DNA of 64,000 nucleotides from Tetracentron sinense. Taxonomy: Eukaryota > Streptophyta > Magnoliopsida > Trochodendrales > Trochodendraceae. Position 1 is the first letter of the stretch; the number at the start of each line of letters is the position of its first letter. Positions 34,541 to 46,312 of the stretch are shown piece after piece. Both the position numbers and the translations under genes were made by a program. The notes beneath the pieces are model-generated. The model ran no database searches. It was not told where the DNA came from and saw only the letters and a list, made by a program, of their open reading frames with translations. The DNA is taken from positions 33,922,052-33,986,051 of the forward strand of contig CM026565.1 of assembly GCA_015143295.1 (NCBI GenBank), given 5' to 3'.

Positions 34541-37287
34541 TGTAAGCATAGATTTTACTCGCTGGTGATTTTGGAGTCGTCATTTATTAATTCGGTAGTG
34601 ATAAGTCCTCAGGTAATGGATAAGATTTTGGTTTGTTTTAGAGTTTAGGCAAGAGGTTCAGTTAAGCTTAGGGAAGTTTTAGAGTTTTAGGCAAGAGATT
34701 CAGTTAAGCCTGGGGAAGATGTTAGACACTCCGGTACTTCCATTTTATAATGGTTCTCTACTTGTTAGGTTTAAGACAATTTAATGTCAATTATTAGTCA
34801 AATGCTTTAGGTTTAGTTTATACTAATCTAAGAAAGAAAAAACTAACTAAAGTCGAACCCGAGTTAGGTTGCCTACGTACTCACATTGGGGTGAGGTTAG
34901 ACCAAGCGTAATTCTAGTACATGAGCCGGTGCCAAGGCTAGGGGTGTATGTGTGTTCACCAAGGATGGCTAATGGCCTAGTCCTGTGGACTAGGGTTTGG
35001 TTGACCGGGGTTGGTCGAAGTGCATGGCATGGGCCCGGTAGGTCTAGGGTGAGTCCGGTAGACTAAGGTTTTGGTTCGGTAGGTCAAGAATGAAGCTCGG
35101 TAGGCTAAGATAAAGTTTGACCAAGGTTAGGGTTGCTAACCGGGGTTTGGTTAAACTAAAGATGATTAGAGTTTTTAACCATAATTAAGAGATGTGAGGT
35201 CAGGCCCGATAGGCTAAATGACCCAGTAGGGCAAAATGTGTTTAACCAAGGGTTAGAGTTGCTAATCGGGGTTAAGAAGGTGATTGACCATGGTTAGGGA
35301 TGCTAACCATGGTAAGAAGGTCCAATAACAGTATTTTTGGTATTTTTGAATTTTTTAGATGTTTTTTATATTTTTTTTCAGATTTTTACCAAAGTTAAAT
35401 GAGCCTAACCATGGTTAAAATAGGGTTTAACCATAGTTAATTTTTTTAACCATGGTTAGGCAGGGATTAGAGTATGGTTTCAGTTATTTCCTCAATTTTC
35501 AGTTTATTTGGGATTTTTAGGAAATTTATGAGATTTTTCCTTCTTGGTTAGATCAGCTAACCGTGGTTAAATCTTAACTAGGATTGAGTTAATTCATGGT
35601 TAAAGCTGGGGAGGGTCTGAGATAGATCCATGAGGCTAAGCAGGACCTAGAATGGCTTCCTACCAAGCCTGGGCCTATGCAAAACCCACTGTTACAAAGA
35701 ACAGAGAATGACGGTAATTATTCTACCGTCATTCTCTATTCTGTACAGAATGAGAATGTCGGTAAAATATTTACCGTCATTACTACTATTCTAAGAACAG
35801 TGGCTTTGCAGGGTGAATGGTGAACCCCAGGGGTTGCTAGGCCTCAAGGTAAGATAAAGGAGTTGGCCACATGTCCTAGGCCTGTGGTGGGCCCTGCACT
35901 AGACTCCAAAATGGGCACACCGTGATCCGAAGTGCCTACAACAGAAGATCAAAGAATGGCGATATAATAACTACCATCATTCTGCACAGTTTTAATTTTT
36001 TCTATTTTAACCATGGTTAAGGTGGTGAAATGAATCTGGAAGGACCAAGTTAGGTCTAGGGGAGTCTTAAGGTTCTAGCCCAGGTCTTAGAATGGATCAG
36101 GGTTGCACTAGATGGGGCCACATGGGCTCAAACAGAAACCACCAGGAATAACAGTACTGAGTTTACCGCAATTCCTGAATTCTTTCAGAAATCGGTTTTG
36201 CCCTACGGGATTACTGCTAGGATGGATCCAAGGAATCCCTCATGGATTGAAGGTCCCCTAGAAGAACTAAGGCTGGCCTGAGGCTGCTATTCCCGTGAGG
36301 GGTTCCCACGCCTATGAGGAAGGTGGGGGAAGCCCCTTGTTCTGGGTTTTTAGCAAAGCTAATCAACAAAAGTCCCCTGGAAATGACCAGGGGCTCACAC
36401 TGATGCAAAAATAGAAAAATGAGGGGAGGGTCAAGGCCCTACCCAGTTGCTACTGCTGCCTTCGCCGAAGTGGTGATGGACAGTGGCTGTGGCTTACGGT
36501 GGTGGTGTTGTATAGGAGCAGGGGGTGAGCTAGGTGATCCCTGGAGGTTCCTTCGAGCTACTAGGAGTGCCTATAAAAGTTCTAGGAGAAGGCTTAGGCC
36601 TAGATTCGAACAGGAGTTCTGGTAGGGGATTCTCCAGTTGGGGAAGAAGGTGGTGGAGCTCAGTTTTTATAGGGGGAGACTAAGGACACCCCTGGTATTA
36701 GTACCAGGGTGGGCGGAGCTACAGAGGAGGAGAGGGGTTGTCAGGGAGTGTGCCTGGTGCATTGGAGGGGCAGGTAAGCTGCTGAAATACGAAACCAGGT
36801 AATGGCGGTAGTTAGAATAACTACCGCCATTACCCTGTTAAGCTAAGAAATGAATGGCGGTAGATAATCTACCGTCATTCCAAGTTTTTACCCAACAAGG
36901 GCCTGACCCAGCAGTGCACGCGGTACGGGGGTTGGGTTTGAATTTTTGAGCCCCTTGAGCCCAACCCGAGGGTTTAGACCCTAGGAGCCTTGGATTTAAG
37001 GGTTTAGGCCCTCAAGGTTTAGGGCTAGGCTAGGACTAGTTCCTAGGGTTGACTAGGGTCTACCTAGGTTAGGGCTTAACTATGGTTTGCCTAGGATTAG
37101 GAGCTTAACTAGGGTTAGGTCCTAGGGTTTAACTAGGATTAGACCTAGGTTTGACTAGGGTTCGGTCATAGGGTTGACTAGGGTCTTCCTAGGGTTAAGT
37201 AGGGTTAAGGGGACTCGATTGGGGATAACCATGGTTAAAAAAACCTTAACCATGATTTAAAAGGGGTGTAAAAATTGGGTGCTTACA
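34541..37287 (+). mobile_element. Solo LTR, family 1, inserted in copy A
   Basis: Begins TGTAAGCATAG and ends GGGTGCTTACA. Flanks are GTGTT (34536-34540) and ATGTC (37288-37292), each one transition away from GTGTC. Copy B keeps the single intact GTGTC at 52333-52337. Same blocks as 5102-7936. It is rich in TTAACCATGGTTAA-like palindromes and contains four strong 'taccgYcatt' hairpins. No gag-pol. Confidence 0.9.
35703..36880. repeat. Cluster of 'aatgRcggta / taccgYcatt' hairpins within the solo LTR
   Basis: 35703-35737 has 14-bp perfect arms (agagaatgacggta). 35755-35781 is similar. 36798-36834 has 17-bp perfect arms (ggtaatggcggtagtta). 36852-36880 has 13-bp arms with one mismatch. All share the stem word aatgRcggta, suggesting copies of a small palindromic unit. 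Confidence 0.75.
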
Positions 37288-37653
37288 ATGTCAAAGCTCA
37301 AACATAAGCATCGCTAAGATCCTACAACCACTGCAAATTCAAAACAGGTTATATCAGCAATAAGATATACTCAAACTCAGTGTGTTTAACTTGTATCATC
37401 AAAGGGTCCTATCTAGTGTGCAACAAAAAAAAAGAGTCCTGCCTGAGATTTATGCCAAAAACCAATATGATCGCCCATTCAGAGTTCCGCATTTTAACAT
37501 TCTTGATTGATGTCCAAGCTCAATCCTATCAATTCAGTAAATTTCATGTCTTGCCAATGCTATTTGTGGCGGCTAATCTACTGCTCAAATCAGTAATTTA
37601 GTAGAACAGAGCCTTATCAGGGGGCATTCTCAGTAGTAAATAGTAATGTGAAC

Positions 37654-39013
37654 TGTAAGGGATAAAATTCGTAAAAATGAGTAAAAAGAATGGGTAAAAT
37701 AGGAATTTCTTATGCTAACAAATTCTAACAATTTAGCCGACAGAAGCCCACTTGGGCTATGTGCTAGCTCTCTTTAGTGTTGTCTGACAGGTGACCTCAT
37801 CATGACTACACAAGTCATGATGACTCCAAATGCCTATAAAGAAGCAAGAATCACCAGAAAGAAAAAGAAGATGGTGCGGAAGGCAAGAGAGGAAATAAAG
37901 GGCAGAAGAAGAAGAGGAAGAAGGAGATCTGAGAAGCTTGAGTCATTCACTCCCCTACCCCGAAGGGCTATGCAGGCGGCCACTCACCTGATTCTCTCAT
38001 CTTCCTTTGGTGTTATCCGGCTACTTGATGCTCTTTATGGCCTCACAATCTATTATGGTCACCGGATTCTCTCAAATAGGCCATGAATAGTGCCGAATCC
38101 GTTGTCGCGTTGTCTGTTGTGAATAGTGCCGAATCCGTTGTCGCGTTGTTTGTTCTGAATAGTGTTGAGCTCGTTGTCTGTTGTGAGTTGCACAAGGTAC
38201 CCGTTGTTTGATGCACAACGTATACGTTGTTTGTGCCTTATCCGAGCTGCGTTGTCAGAGCTACGTTGTTTGTGCTTTATCCGAGCTGCGTTGTCAGAGC
38301 TACGCTGTTTGTACCTTATCCGAGCTGCGTTGTCAGAGCTACGGTGTTTGTGCCTTATCCGAGCTGCGTTGTCAGAGCTACGGTGTTTGTGCCTTATCCG
38401 AGCTGCGTTGTCAGAGCTACGTTGTTTGTGCCTTATCCGAGCTGCGTTGTCAGAGCTACGTTGTTTGTGCCTTATCCGAGCTGCGTTGTCAGAGCTGCGC
38501 TGTTTGTGCCTTATCCGAGCTACGTTGTTTGTGCCTTATCCAAGCTGCGTTGTCAGAGCTACATTGTCTGTGCCTTGTCCGAGCTGCGTTGTCAGAGCTA
38601 CGCTGTTTGTGCCTTATCCGAGCTACGTTGTCAGAGCTACGTTGTCTGTGCCTTGTCAGAGCTACGCTGTTTGTGCCTTATCCGAGCTGCATTGTCAGAG
38701 CTACGCTGTCTGTGCCTTGTCCGAGCTATGTTGTCTGAGCCATATTCTTTGTGCCTCCTGAGTTACAATCTCCAGAGCATAACACCGGAGCTCATCCTCA
38801 AGCGCATATACCTAGTGACCTCACGATAAGTATCTCTATACTATTTTGTTCATATGTTCATGTATTTGTGCCTTATACTGACTTTATCATCGGAGCTTAT
38901 TTCAGGGTGCACACCCGCCCCCTCAGACTCATTCACATGTGGAGTTTTGCTGTTATTCCTCTACCAGCAAAGCAGCTATAGACGTGTGGCGTGTACGGGA
39001 TTTTCCCCTTTCA
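37654..39013 (+). mobile_element. Solo LTR of a third family, inserted in copy A
   Basis: Begins TGTAAGGGATAAAATTCG and ends GATTTTCCCCTTTCA, flanked by a perfect 5-bp duplication TGAAC (37649-37653 and 39014-39018). Copy B has the unoccupied TGAAC at 52780-52784. A candidate TATA box (CTATAAAG, about 37834) lies 180 bp inside. It contains the 39-bp minisatellite. No coding region for gag-pol. Confidence 0.88.
38220..38745 (+). repeat. 39-bp minisatellite, about 13-14 units
   Basis: The unit runs about 'gttgtttgtgccttatcc' plus 'gagctgcgttgtcagagctac', and itself contains a near-duplicate of 'gagctRcgttgt'. Because 39 is a multiple of three and the unit has no stop in any plus-strand frame, all three frames stay open for about 500 bp and give 13-residue repeats. 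This is a repeat artefact, not evidence for a protein. Confidence 0.9.
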
Positions 39014-39184
39014 TGAACCAAATTGAATTTTCAGTTATTTTGAATTGTTAAAAGTACCCAAATTACTGTGAAGAACATAGCTGAAGCTGTTCTGCTGTTA
39101 CTAGTTACTACACTTTGCCACTACTAAAGAATTTCAAATGAATTCCCTCCCTCCCAACACTAGAAGCGACCATTAACTTGTAGG

Positions 39185-39362
39185 CTAGAGCCCAGGGGGT
39201 TTGAATATCGGAACAAAACCCAGAATTCCCTCCACATCAACTGGAACTCTAAGAGATTGGCGGAGGATCTCTCGGTGCAGAAGTCTTTCCTTTCCACGTG
39301 TTGAACCGTGGCCCTCCACCAACTTCTAGGGCTGCCATATCGCTTGTAACATTCAGAATAAT
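39185..39362 (-). pseudogene. Duplicated last exon of tocopherol cyclase, frameshifted
   Basis: 178 bp matching the functional 177-bp last VTE1 exon (52951-53127), with the splice acceptor ('tttgtag') and stop triplet preserved. One extra base within 'accgagagatcc' (functional copy: accggagatcc) shifts the frame after 'NTWKGKTSAP'. The upstream VTE1 exons are not present in copy A, so it cannot be part of a working gene. Confidence 0.88.
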
Positions 39363-40191
39363 CTACAAATGGCAGGGTGGAACTGTTAGAAGTAAATATT
39401 ACACCAAATGTGCAGCTAAAGAAGGTCTAGAGAGAGACTCTTCAAGAATTTTTAACTAAGATATAAAACCAACTAGAAAATTGATTATTATTTCTACCCT
39501 CATAAATTCTCTACTCTATATTCATCACATCATGGCTATCTTAACCTACTTTGGGTTGCAAAATACATAAAGAAGACACTTAAGAATTTCGCTATCAAAA
39601 GAGCAGTTAAAGGGATATGTGAGTGAGCCAGACGGTTTTGGTACGGCGAGGGCTAGACCAAATCGGATCCCCTTTAGCAAGTATTAAGAATGCTAAGCAC
39701 AGACCCCCACTTTCACCGTTTAAGATAATAAATAAACAAATGATTTTGTGTAGTGGGCTGACACAAAATCACTTATTTCATTTCTTATTTAGGAAATGTG
39801 AGGACTATGATAGAAACCTTTAAAAAAAAAAAAAAATTTGTGAGAGTATGCTTAACAATCCTCTAACTAGTAAAGGATGATACTAATAGGCATGATAAAA
39901 TATGGGGGTGGCAAAGGACCTAATGGTGCAGGTTCGGATCAAGCCTGTTAAAAAATTATTAAAATGTAAGTCTAAGCATAGCACATTAACAACCCTAGTG
40001 ATGGTGGTGTGTGCTGCTATTTGAGGTAGGTCCTTAGGTTTGACTTGAGATGAAGAATTTCAACCGGATTACTAACCCCCAACTACTACAAACAATTATG
40101 TTGGTACCATAAAATAAAAATAAAAAAACTATTTAATAAAAGAAAATTATGAACATTTTCTTAAGTGAATTAAGCCTGCACAGCTGCACCC

Positions 40192-40595
40192 TAGGGTTTG
40201 AAATCCCATCAGGACCTTGCGAAATCTCGTGAAGTCGGTTTCGTTCCCACCCTCGAAACCGAAATCACCCACATTTCGGATTTTTAGATTTTGGTCGAAA
40301 TTCCAAAATTTTATTTTTAAATTATTTTTTAAATAAAATTCTAAAATATCTTAAATTTTTTGAAATATTAATCAAAATTTCAAACATAATTAAAAAATAA
40401 AATAATGCTATTATACAAATATATTAAATTAAAATAAAATATTATTTCGATAAAACTATTTTGGAATTTCATGAAATATCATGAGTATATTTAATTTAAC
40501 AAAATATTAAAAAAATTAAAATTCCGAAATTTCGTCATATATTTGAAATTTTCGAAATTTTCACTCGGGTTGGAGGATCGAAATTTCAAACCTTG
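40192..40595. mobile_element. hAT-like foldback MITE, GAAATTTCG family, copy B
   Basis: Orthologue of 24449-24846 with the same 8-bp CTGCACCC flanks (40184-40191 and 40596-40603). Confidence 0.8.
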
Positions 40596-41263
40596 CTGCA
40601 CCCTCACTCCCTAGTATTATTAGTAAAAGCGAACATGTTCTCAAGTGGAATTTCGTGAAAATTATATGTTTTATTTTTATTGAAATTTCGTGAAATTTAT
40701 ATGTTTATTTTGAAAATTAAATAATAATATTTATATAATTATTTAAAATTTTAATAAAATATTATTTTTTTTAACATATATTTTTAATAAAAATATTAAT
40801 AAATTGGAATCCAAAATTCTACCGAGATACCAAAATTTTTTGGGATTTCGGTTTGGGTTAGTTGACCGAAATCATCAATACTATGAGGGTTTCAAACCTT
40901 GTTGAGTAGAAGAAAAACTCATTATCTAGAATGAGAAAAATATTCACACTTTTTTTCCCACACACAAGTGCTCATAGTATCCGGCATTATCAACTGATAT
41001 TATTTAATAGGCCCAACCTGAAACCCAACACATTTACAAAGACTTTGAAACCAAATTCAACCCAATTGCCACCCCTATTTGTGTGGTTAGTATCGATTGT
41101 AGACTTGTAGTTGGTGAAGCAGGTGGATATTTTAAGTATCCATACCCTCGCGGACTTATCCCGGATCATTGGATGACACGCAACCAAATTTGCTTCCCCA
41201 ATAGGAGGACACTTTGACACTTTGATGCGTATACATTAAAATTTGAAACCAAATCTTCTAAGT

Positions 41264-41572
41264 TAAAATTTGAAACCAAATCTTCTAAGCGGCCAATTCG
41301 GTTATCACCCCTTGGGTCGCCACATGTCCCTTTTGACCTCTTAAATGTAGTTAAGATTCACCTCTCCCTACGATTCACCTACACATCTTCTTCTTCTTTT
41401 TTTAAATATTAATCTTTTTAAAATATTACAACATTTTTAATAATTTAAAAAAAAAAATACCAAATATGGGTGTGAACCTAGGATGGGTGAATATTAACCA
41501 GGATTAACCAGGATTAAGGGGTGTAAAAAGAGACACATGATATAAGGGTGATAACCGGATTTGGTTCCTTAA
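41264..41572. mobile_element. MITE-like repeat with 'accaaatc' ends, copy B
   Basis: Orthologue of 27318-27592. A 27-bp tandem duplication ('aaatttgaaaccaaatcttc') sits at its left edge, near the site where copy A received the MULE. Confidence 0.5.
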
Positions 41573-42182
41573 ATTTACATGCCCGTGCCCACCAGCATTT
41601 GTCCATTTGAAGTCCGTACCCTTCCTTAACAGAATATGTTCTCCAGGCTGTGAGAATAATTACATGCTGCCACATCTGCCTCATGTTGGGGTTGTACCTT
41701 GGCTTGAAATCGAGTTTCGAAATAATTTAAAAGTTGTAAAAGATTTGTCTTGATCTTGTGCTTCTTTAACCAAAAAAAATCCTTGGGCTTCACATAAATG
41801 ATTTTATAACATATATTATATTATTTACGTTATAAACGTTTCCATAAAGATAATTATTATTATTTTTTTTTGTTTGGTTGTGTCTATAATATAAGGATCT
41901 TTTTTTATGTTATTTGTTTGTGTTTTTGTTTTACTTGTGTTTATAGTAAATAAACATTAAAAATTCTTATTTTTATCATTTTGAAAAATGACAATGTAGA
42001 GAAGGGCAGGAGCGGAGCCATGATTTTCTTATAGGGGGGCTAACAATGGGGTGTGGCGATTCAAGGTGTAGGCCCCATTTTTTTTTAAGGGTCAAGTTCA
42101 TGGGTCATTTCATTAATTTGTATCCGTTTGTGAGGAGTATATATTTTTTAAAGTTAAGGGCCGCTGCTCCTTTTGCCCCGTG

Positions 42183-45100
42183 TGTAGAACCCTGGAACCG
42201 AGTTCACTATGCTATGAATAGTGTTAGTGAATAGTGTCCTTATATGGTGTGTGTAAAGGCCTAAGGCCTCTCATTTTGTTCTTGATATTATGATTAGTCA
42301 ATTGAGGGTTTTAGGTACATGGTTTGAGTCTTAAAAAGAGAGTGTAAAGATACTCTAAGTGGGTAAAATCAATGGTACAAATACCCTAAGTGTTTCAATG
42401 GGTTGTTGGTGAATAGTGCTAGTGCATGAGGAATAGAGAGGCCGGAGCCTCTCATGCGTGTCGGTGTGAATTTGATGATCATTGAGGTGGGTTAAAGACT
42501 TATGAAAAATGATTTATGAGTTGTGAGTAGGGTGTTGGACACAAGGGAAAAGAGTGTGAAAACACTCGAGGTGTTCTAGGTGTTGAAAAGGTATGTCTTG
42601 GCATTGGCTTCAACTTTAAAGGGCTCTAGTTTAGTCATCGTTGTTCATAATCGAATGATTACTGAATTTTTGGAAAGGTATTAGAACCCTCTTCAAGGTT
42701 CATGTTTATCATTTTCCCAGATTTTGAGTCGGGGCCAAGTCAAAAGTGGGAATTCCAAAATCGGGTCGGCTGCAAATCTGGGCTGTCGCAACTCATTGCA
42801 GACCAGTCCGCTTTATGGGCATTTTGGTCTATTAATAAAGAAGAATTAGAATTTCTTTAAAACACAAAAATTGTTCCTCTTCGAAAGACGAATCCAACGC
42901 AAGTTGAATCGTCAAAATCGGAGCTCCGAGTCAAAAGTTATGGCCAAAATACTGAAGTGCGTTTTGCAGCACCGGTCAATACCGAGAGATCGGTCCACCA
43001 CCGAGAGATCGGTCATAAGCACCGATCGATCGGTCCACTACCGATCGATCGGTCATCTATCGGTCGTCTATCGGTCCTACGCAATTTTCAGAATTTTTTA
43101 AAGGGTTTTTTTGGTCTTTTGGCCACTCCACCCTTATTTTTAAGGGTTGGCTCGAGCCAAGGGTGTTCATAAACACCCTTAGCCATATTTTGAGAGGGAG
43201 TGAGAGAGGAGAGAAGGGGTTTTCTCCTAGGGCATCAAGTGGAGAAAGATCAAGGGTTTTGAAACCCTAGAGCATCCCAAAAAGCTTGGATCTCTCAATT
43301 TACGACTCAAGCACATGAGGAGCACGTTCTCCAAGCTCGACAGCATCTTCCATGGTATTTTTCAAGGGTTTTCTTCCCCTTATCAAGGTTAGTACACCCT
43401 TCCTAGTTCAGCTTAGTGATAACCTAGGTTTTCCTTTAAGCATGCTTGTGTGTGATCTTGTATATATTCCCTCTTCTTAATAATGTATAAAATGCCCTAA
43501 ATGAACAAGATGAATTAAATGGTTGTGGATGTATGGGATGTGGATGGTAGAGGTGCTTGGATGCCATGTAGAGGTGATGATTATTGTGTGATGAAAAAGG
43601 TGGAAGGGCAATGTATCCATAATGCACATACACTACATGTTTGATGAAATGCTTGATTTAAATATACAAGTTAAAGGTTAAAAGAATTATTGCATATCAC
43701 ATATTTGATGAAATGCATGAATGAGGACTAAATTAAGACAATGAAAATATGATTTAGGGGTTTCTCCCCAATTGGGAAACTTGAATGAAATGTTATACAT
43801 GTTCCTCGAAAACTCACATGCTTATTGGGATTATAGTAATACTATATGATGTTTATCATTATATCACCATGATATCACCAATTGTTATGCATGCATAAAT
43901 ATATCACTATGATTTCCACAACTTGCTACACACACAAGCACGGATATGTGAATGAACTAAGGTTTTTAAATGAGCATTAAGAAGTGAAACGAGTACAGGT
44001 AAATGTAAGGAAAGTAAGTAAGACCTCACATGCATAAGTTTGATAAATGAAATGTTAAGGAGGTTGGTAGCCCCGGTTAAGGGTGCTAACCTCTGGCTCA
44101 TAAGTAAAGTATTGGACTGTCAAGGAGGCTGGTAGCCCAGGGATGTGCGGGTGCTAGCCTCTGGCTCATAAGAAATATGTTGAACTGTCAAGGGGGTTGG
44201 TAGCCCAGGATTGTGCGGGTGCTAACCCCTGGCTCATAAAAAAATATATTGTACTGTCAAGGAGGTTGGTAGCCCAGGGATATGCGGGTGCTAACCTCTG
44301 GCTCATAAGAAAAGAATTGAATTGTCAGGGAGGTTGGTAGCCCCGGTTAAGGGTGCTAACCTCTGGCTCATAAGAAAAGTAACGATATTGTCAAGGAGCT
44401 TGGTAGCCCAGGATTATGCGGGTGCTAACCTCTGGCTCATAAGAAAGGTGTTGTATTGTCAAGGGGGTTGGTAGCCCAGGGATGTGCGGGTGCTAACCCC
44501 TTGCTCATAAGAAATATATTGTACTGTCAAGGAGGTTGGTAGCCCAGGGATATGCGGGTGCTAACCTCTGGCTCATAAGAAAAGAATTGAATTGTCAAGG
44601 AGGTTGATTAACCTCTGGCTCAGAAGAAAAGTAATGGAAATTGTCAAGGGGGTTGGTAGCCCAGGATTGTGCGGGTGCTAACCCCTGGCTCATAAGAAAG
44701 ATATGGAACTATCAAGGAGGTTAGTAGCCCAGGGATGTGCGGGTGTTAACCTCTGGCTCATAAGTAAGGTATCGTACTGTCAAGGAGGCTGGTAGACCAG
44801 GGATGTGCGAGTGCTAGCCTCTGGCTCATAAGAAGTGTATTGTACTGTCAAGGGGGTTGATAGCCCAGGGATGTACGGGTGCTAACCCCTGGCTCATAAG
44901 AAAGGTATTGTACTGTCAAGGAGGTTGGTAGCCCAGGGATATGCGGGTGCTAACCTCTGGCTCATAAGAAATATTGAAATGACAACTTAAAGAGGAATTG
45001 TATGATGCATAGACATGTTTTAGTTTCATAATAATTATGACTTGATAAAATGTTTATGTATTATGTTGCTTTACATAATTATGATCTGTACTATTCCATC

Positions 45101-45576
45101 ACTTATATATGTTATTTACTCGTTATTATAATGGTTAGCTAGGAGCTTGTACTTGCTGAGTATTCCATGTTCAGCCATACTTTTATGTCGGCAGGTACAA
45201 TATACGTTTATGTATTCTGGGTCCGTGGATCGGGGTTATCAGGGAGAGTAGAAGCTTGATTGAATTGTCACCAGACATTGGGGGCTCGGATATGTGGTAC
45301 TATGGGGGGGTTGAGTGAGAGAGACATGTATTTTGGGATTTACTTTTGGGAGGATTTTCATGTAGGCTTGAATTGGTGATTCAAGCATTTGTACATTTGT
45401 ATTATTGTATTTTATTCAGTCGTTCGTTTTTGTAAACACTTGGGAGTACATTTATTTTAAAGAAATTTTATGTGTCACTTTTTGGCATGCCTTGTATGCT
45501 CTTGCAGGATGGTTGTCGTGGTAGGTAACGAGCTCAAATATCGCCTAACTCCTAGGGGGTGTTTTGGGGCATTACA
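42183..45576 (+). mobile_element. Solo LTR, family 2, 3.4 kb, inserted in copy B
   Basis: Begins TGTAGAACCCTGG and ends GGGGCATTACA. Flanks are CCGTG (42178-42182) and CTGTG (45577-45581). Copy A shows the unoccupied site as CCATG (28836-28840). All three differ by CpG-type transitions from one ancestral CCGTG. Internal landmarks in order: 'gacgaatccaacgcaagtt' (42889), a cluster of 'ccgatcgatcggtc' words (43020-43080), the minisatellite (44054-44975), 'catacttttatgtcggcagg' (45176). The organisation recalls long Gypsy LTRs (Tekay/Del type), but the lineage is a guess. No internal gag-pol. Confidence 0.82.
44054..44975 (+). repeat. Minisatellite of about 66-69 bp units with paired arms, 14 units
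   Basis: The unit runs 'gtcaaggaggttggtagccc', then about 12 variable bases, then 'cgggtgctaacctctggctc' and 'ataagaaa' plus a tail. The left arm GGAGGTT and right arm AACCTC are complementary. In most units a change in one arm comes with the matching change in the other. Unit 9 has lost the loop. Units with 'agccccggttaagggtgct' are a second loop variant. Confidence 0.92.
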
Positions 45577-45770
45577 CTGTGGCTATATCATCTTCAATTA
45601 AATAATTTAAGTATAATTTTCTTTCTAAAGTTCAAGGGCAACTTCCGGATATGCCCCTCCTCCCAAGCTACGCCCTTACTGTTTTTTTGTTTTTCAAAAG
45701 TTGGGGGGGCTGGCCCCATGTGGCTCCGTCCATAGATAAGGGTAAATTGTAATTTTAATATATATATATA

Positions 45771-46308
45771 TCTACTACTATAATATAAACAAATAAGACT
45801 TTTCTCTTTGCTCTCCAAACATCAATCCATCATCTCATAGGTTCTATTTTAGAGATAACATGCGGCTTTTCTCTTTAATCTCCACCATTCAAATTTGGGA
45901 CCTACTATTTAAGCCAAAGCCTTTTTTATTTCCACTATTGTAGACTCATCTCTTATCTCCAACTCTTAGTGGCTTGGGACACACTATCTCATCCTAGAGC
46001 CTATCTATCTCCACTATTGTAGAGTTTTCTCTTATCTCCAACTTTTGGGTGTATTAATTTAAGTTTAATATTAAGAAACTTATGATTTTTCTATAAATGT
46101 TATTAAAATAATAATAAATTATTATTATAAAATTAATTAATTAATACAAATAATAATTTATATCAAATAATAAAAAACTTATACTATTAAAAATAAAATT
46201 TATGAAATATTCTTAAAATATATTACTTAATATTTAAATAAAAAAATAATATTATTTAATTTTAGATATTATTAATTATTACCGTGCATCGCATGGAGTC
46301 TCTGCTAG
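45771..46308 (+). mobile_element. Non-autonomous Helitron 1
   Basis: 5' end TCTACTACTATAATATAAAC, 3' end CTAG preceded by a short hairpin (ccgtgcatcgcatgg). It lies between A and T with no target duplication, as Helitrons do. Absent from copy A. No Rep/helicase. Confidence 0.8.
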
Positions 46309-46312
46309 TATA

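Larger units (their letters stand above)
23822..39582 (+). repeat. Segmental duplication, copy A (direct tandem with copy B)
   Basis: Colinear with 39603-53349 from 'gcagttaaagggatatgtga' (23822 and 39603) to 'acataaagaag.cacttaa' (39582 and 53349). High similarity holds throughout, interrupted only by transposon or plastid insertions particular to one copy. The A/B junction carries about 20 bp of unmatched sequence (39583-39602). Copy A contains no intact gene; its right end holds the frameshifted VTE1 exon. Confidence 0.9.

Noticed and set aside
34541-37287. Possible full-length retrotransposon
   Set aside because: One LTR-like unit only; no internal second LTR, primer site or gag-pol, so called solo LTR.
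38162-38829. Three overlapping 176-200 codon frames
   Set aside because: They arise from the 39-bp minisatellite; no start context, domain or splice evidence.
44054-44975. Regularly spaced repeats resembling a CRISPR array
   Set aside because: Units are whole tandem repeats without unique spacers, in a plant LTR with target duplications; no cas genes.
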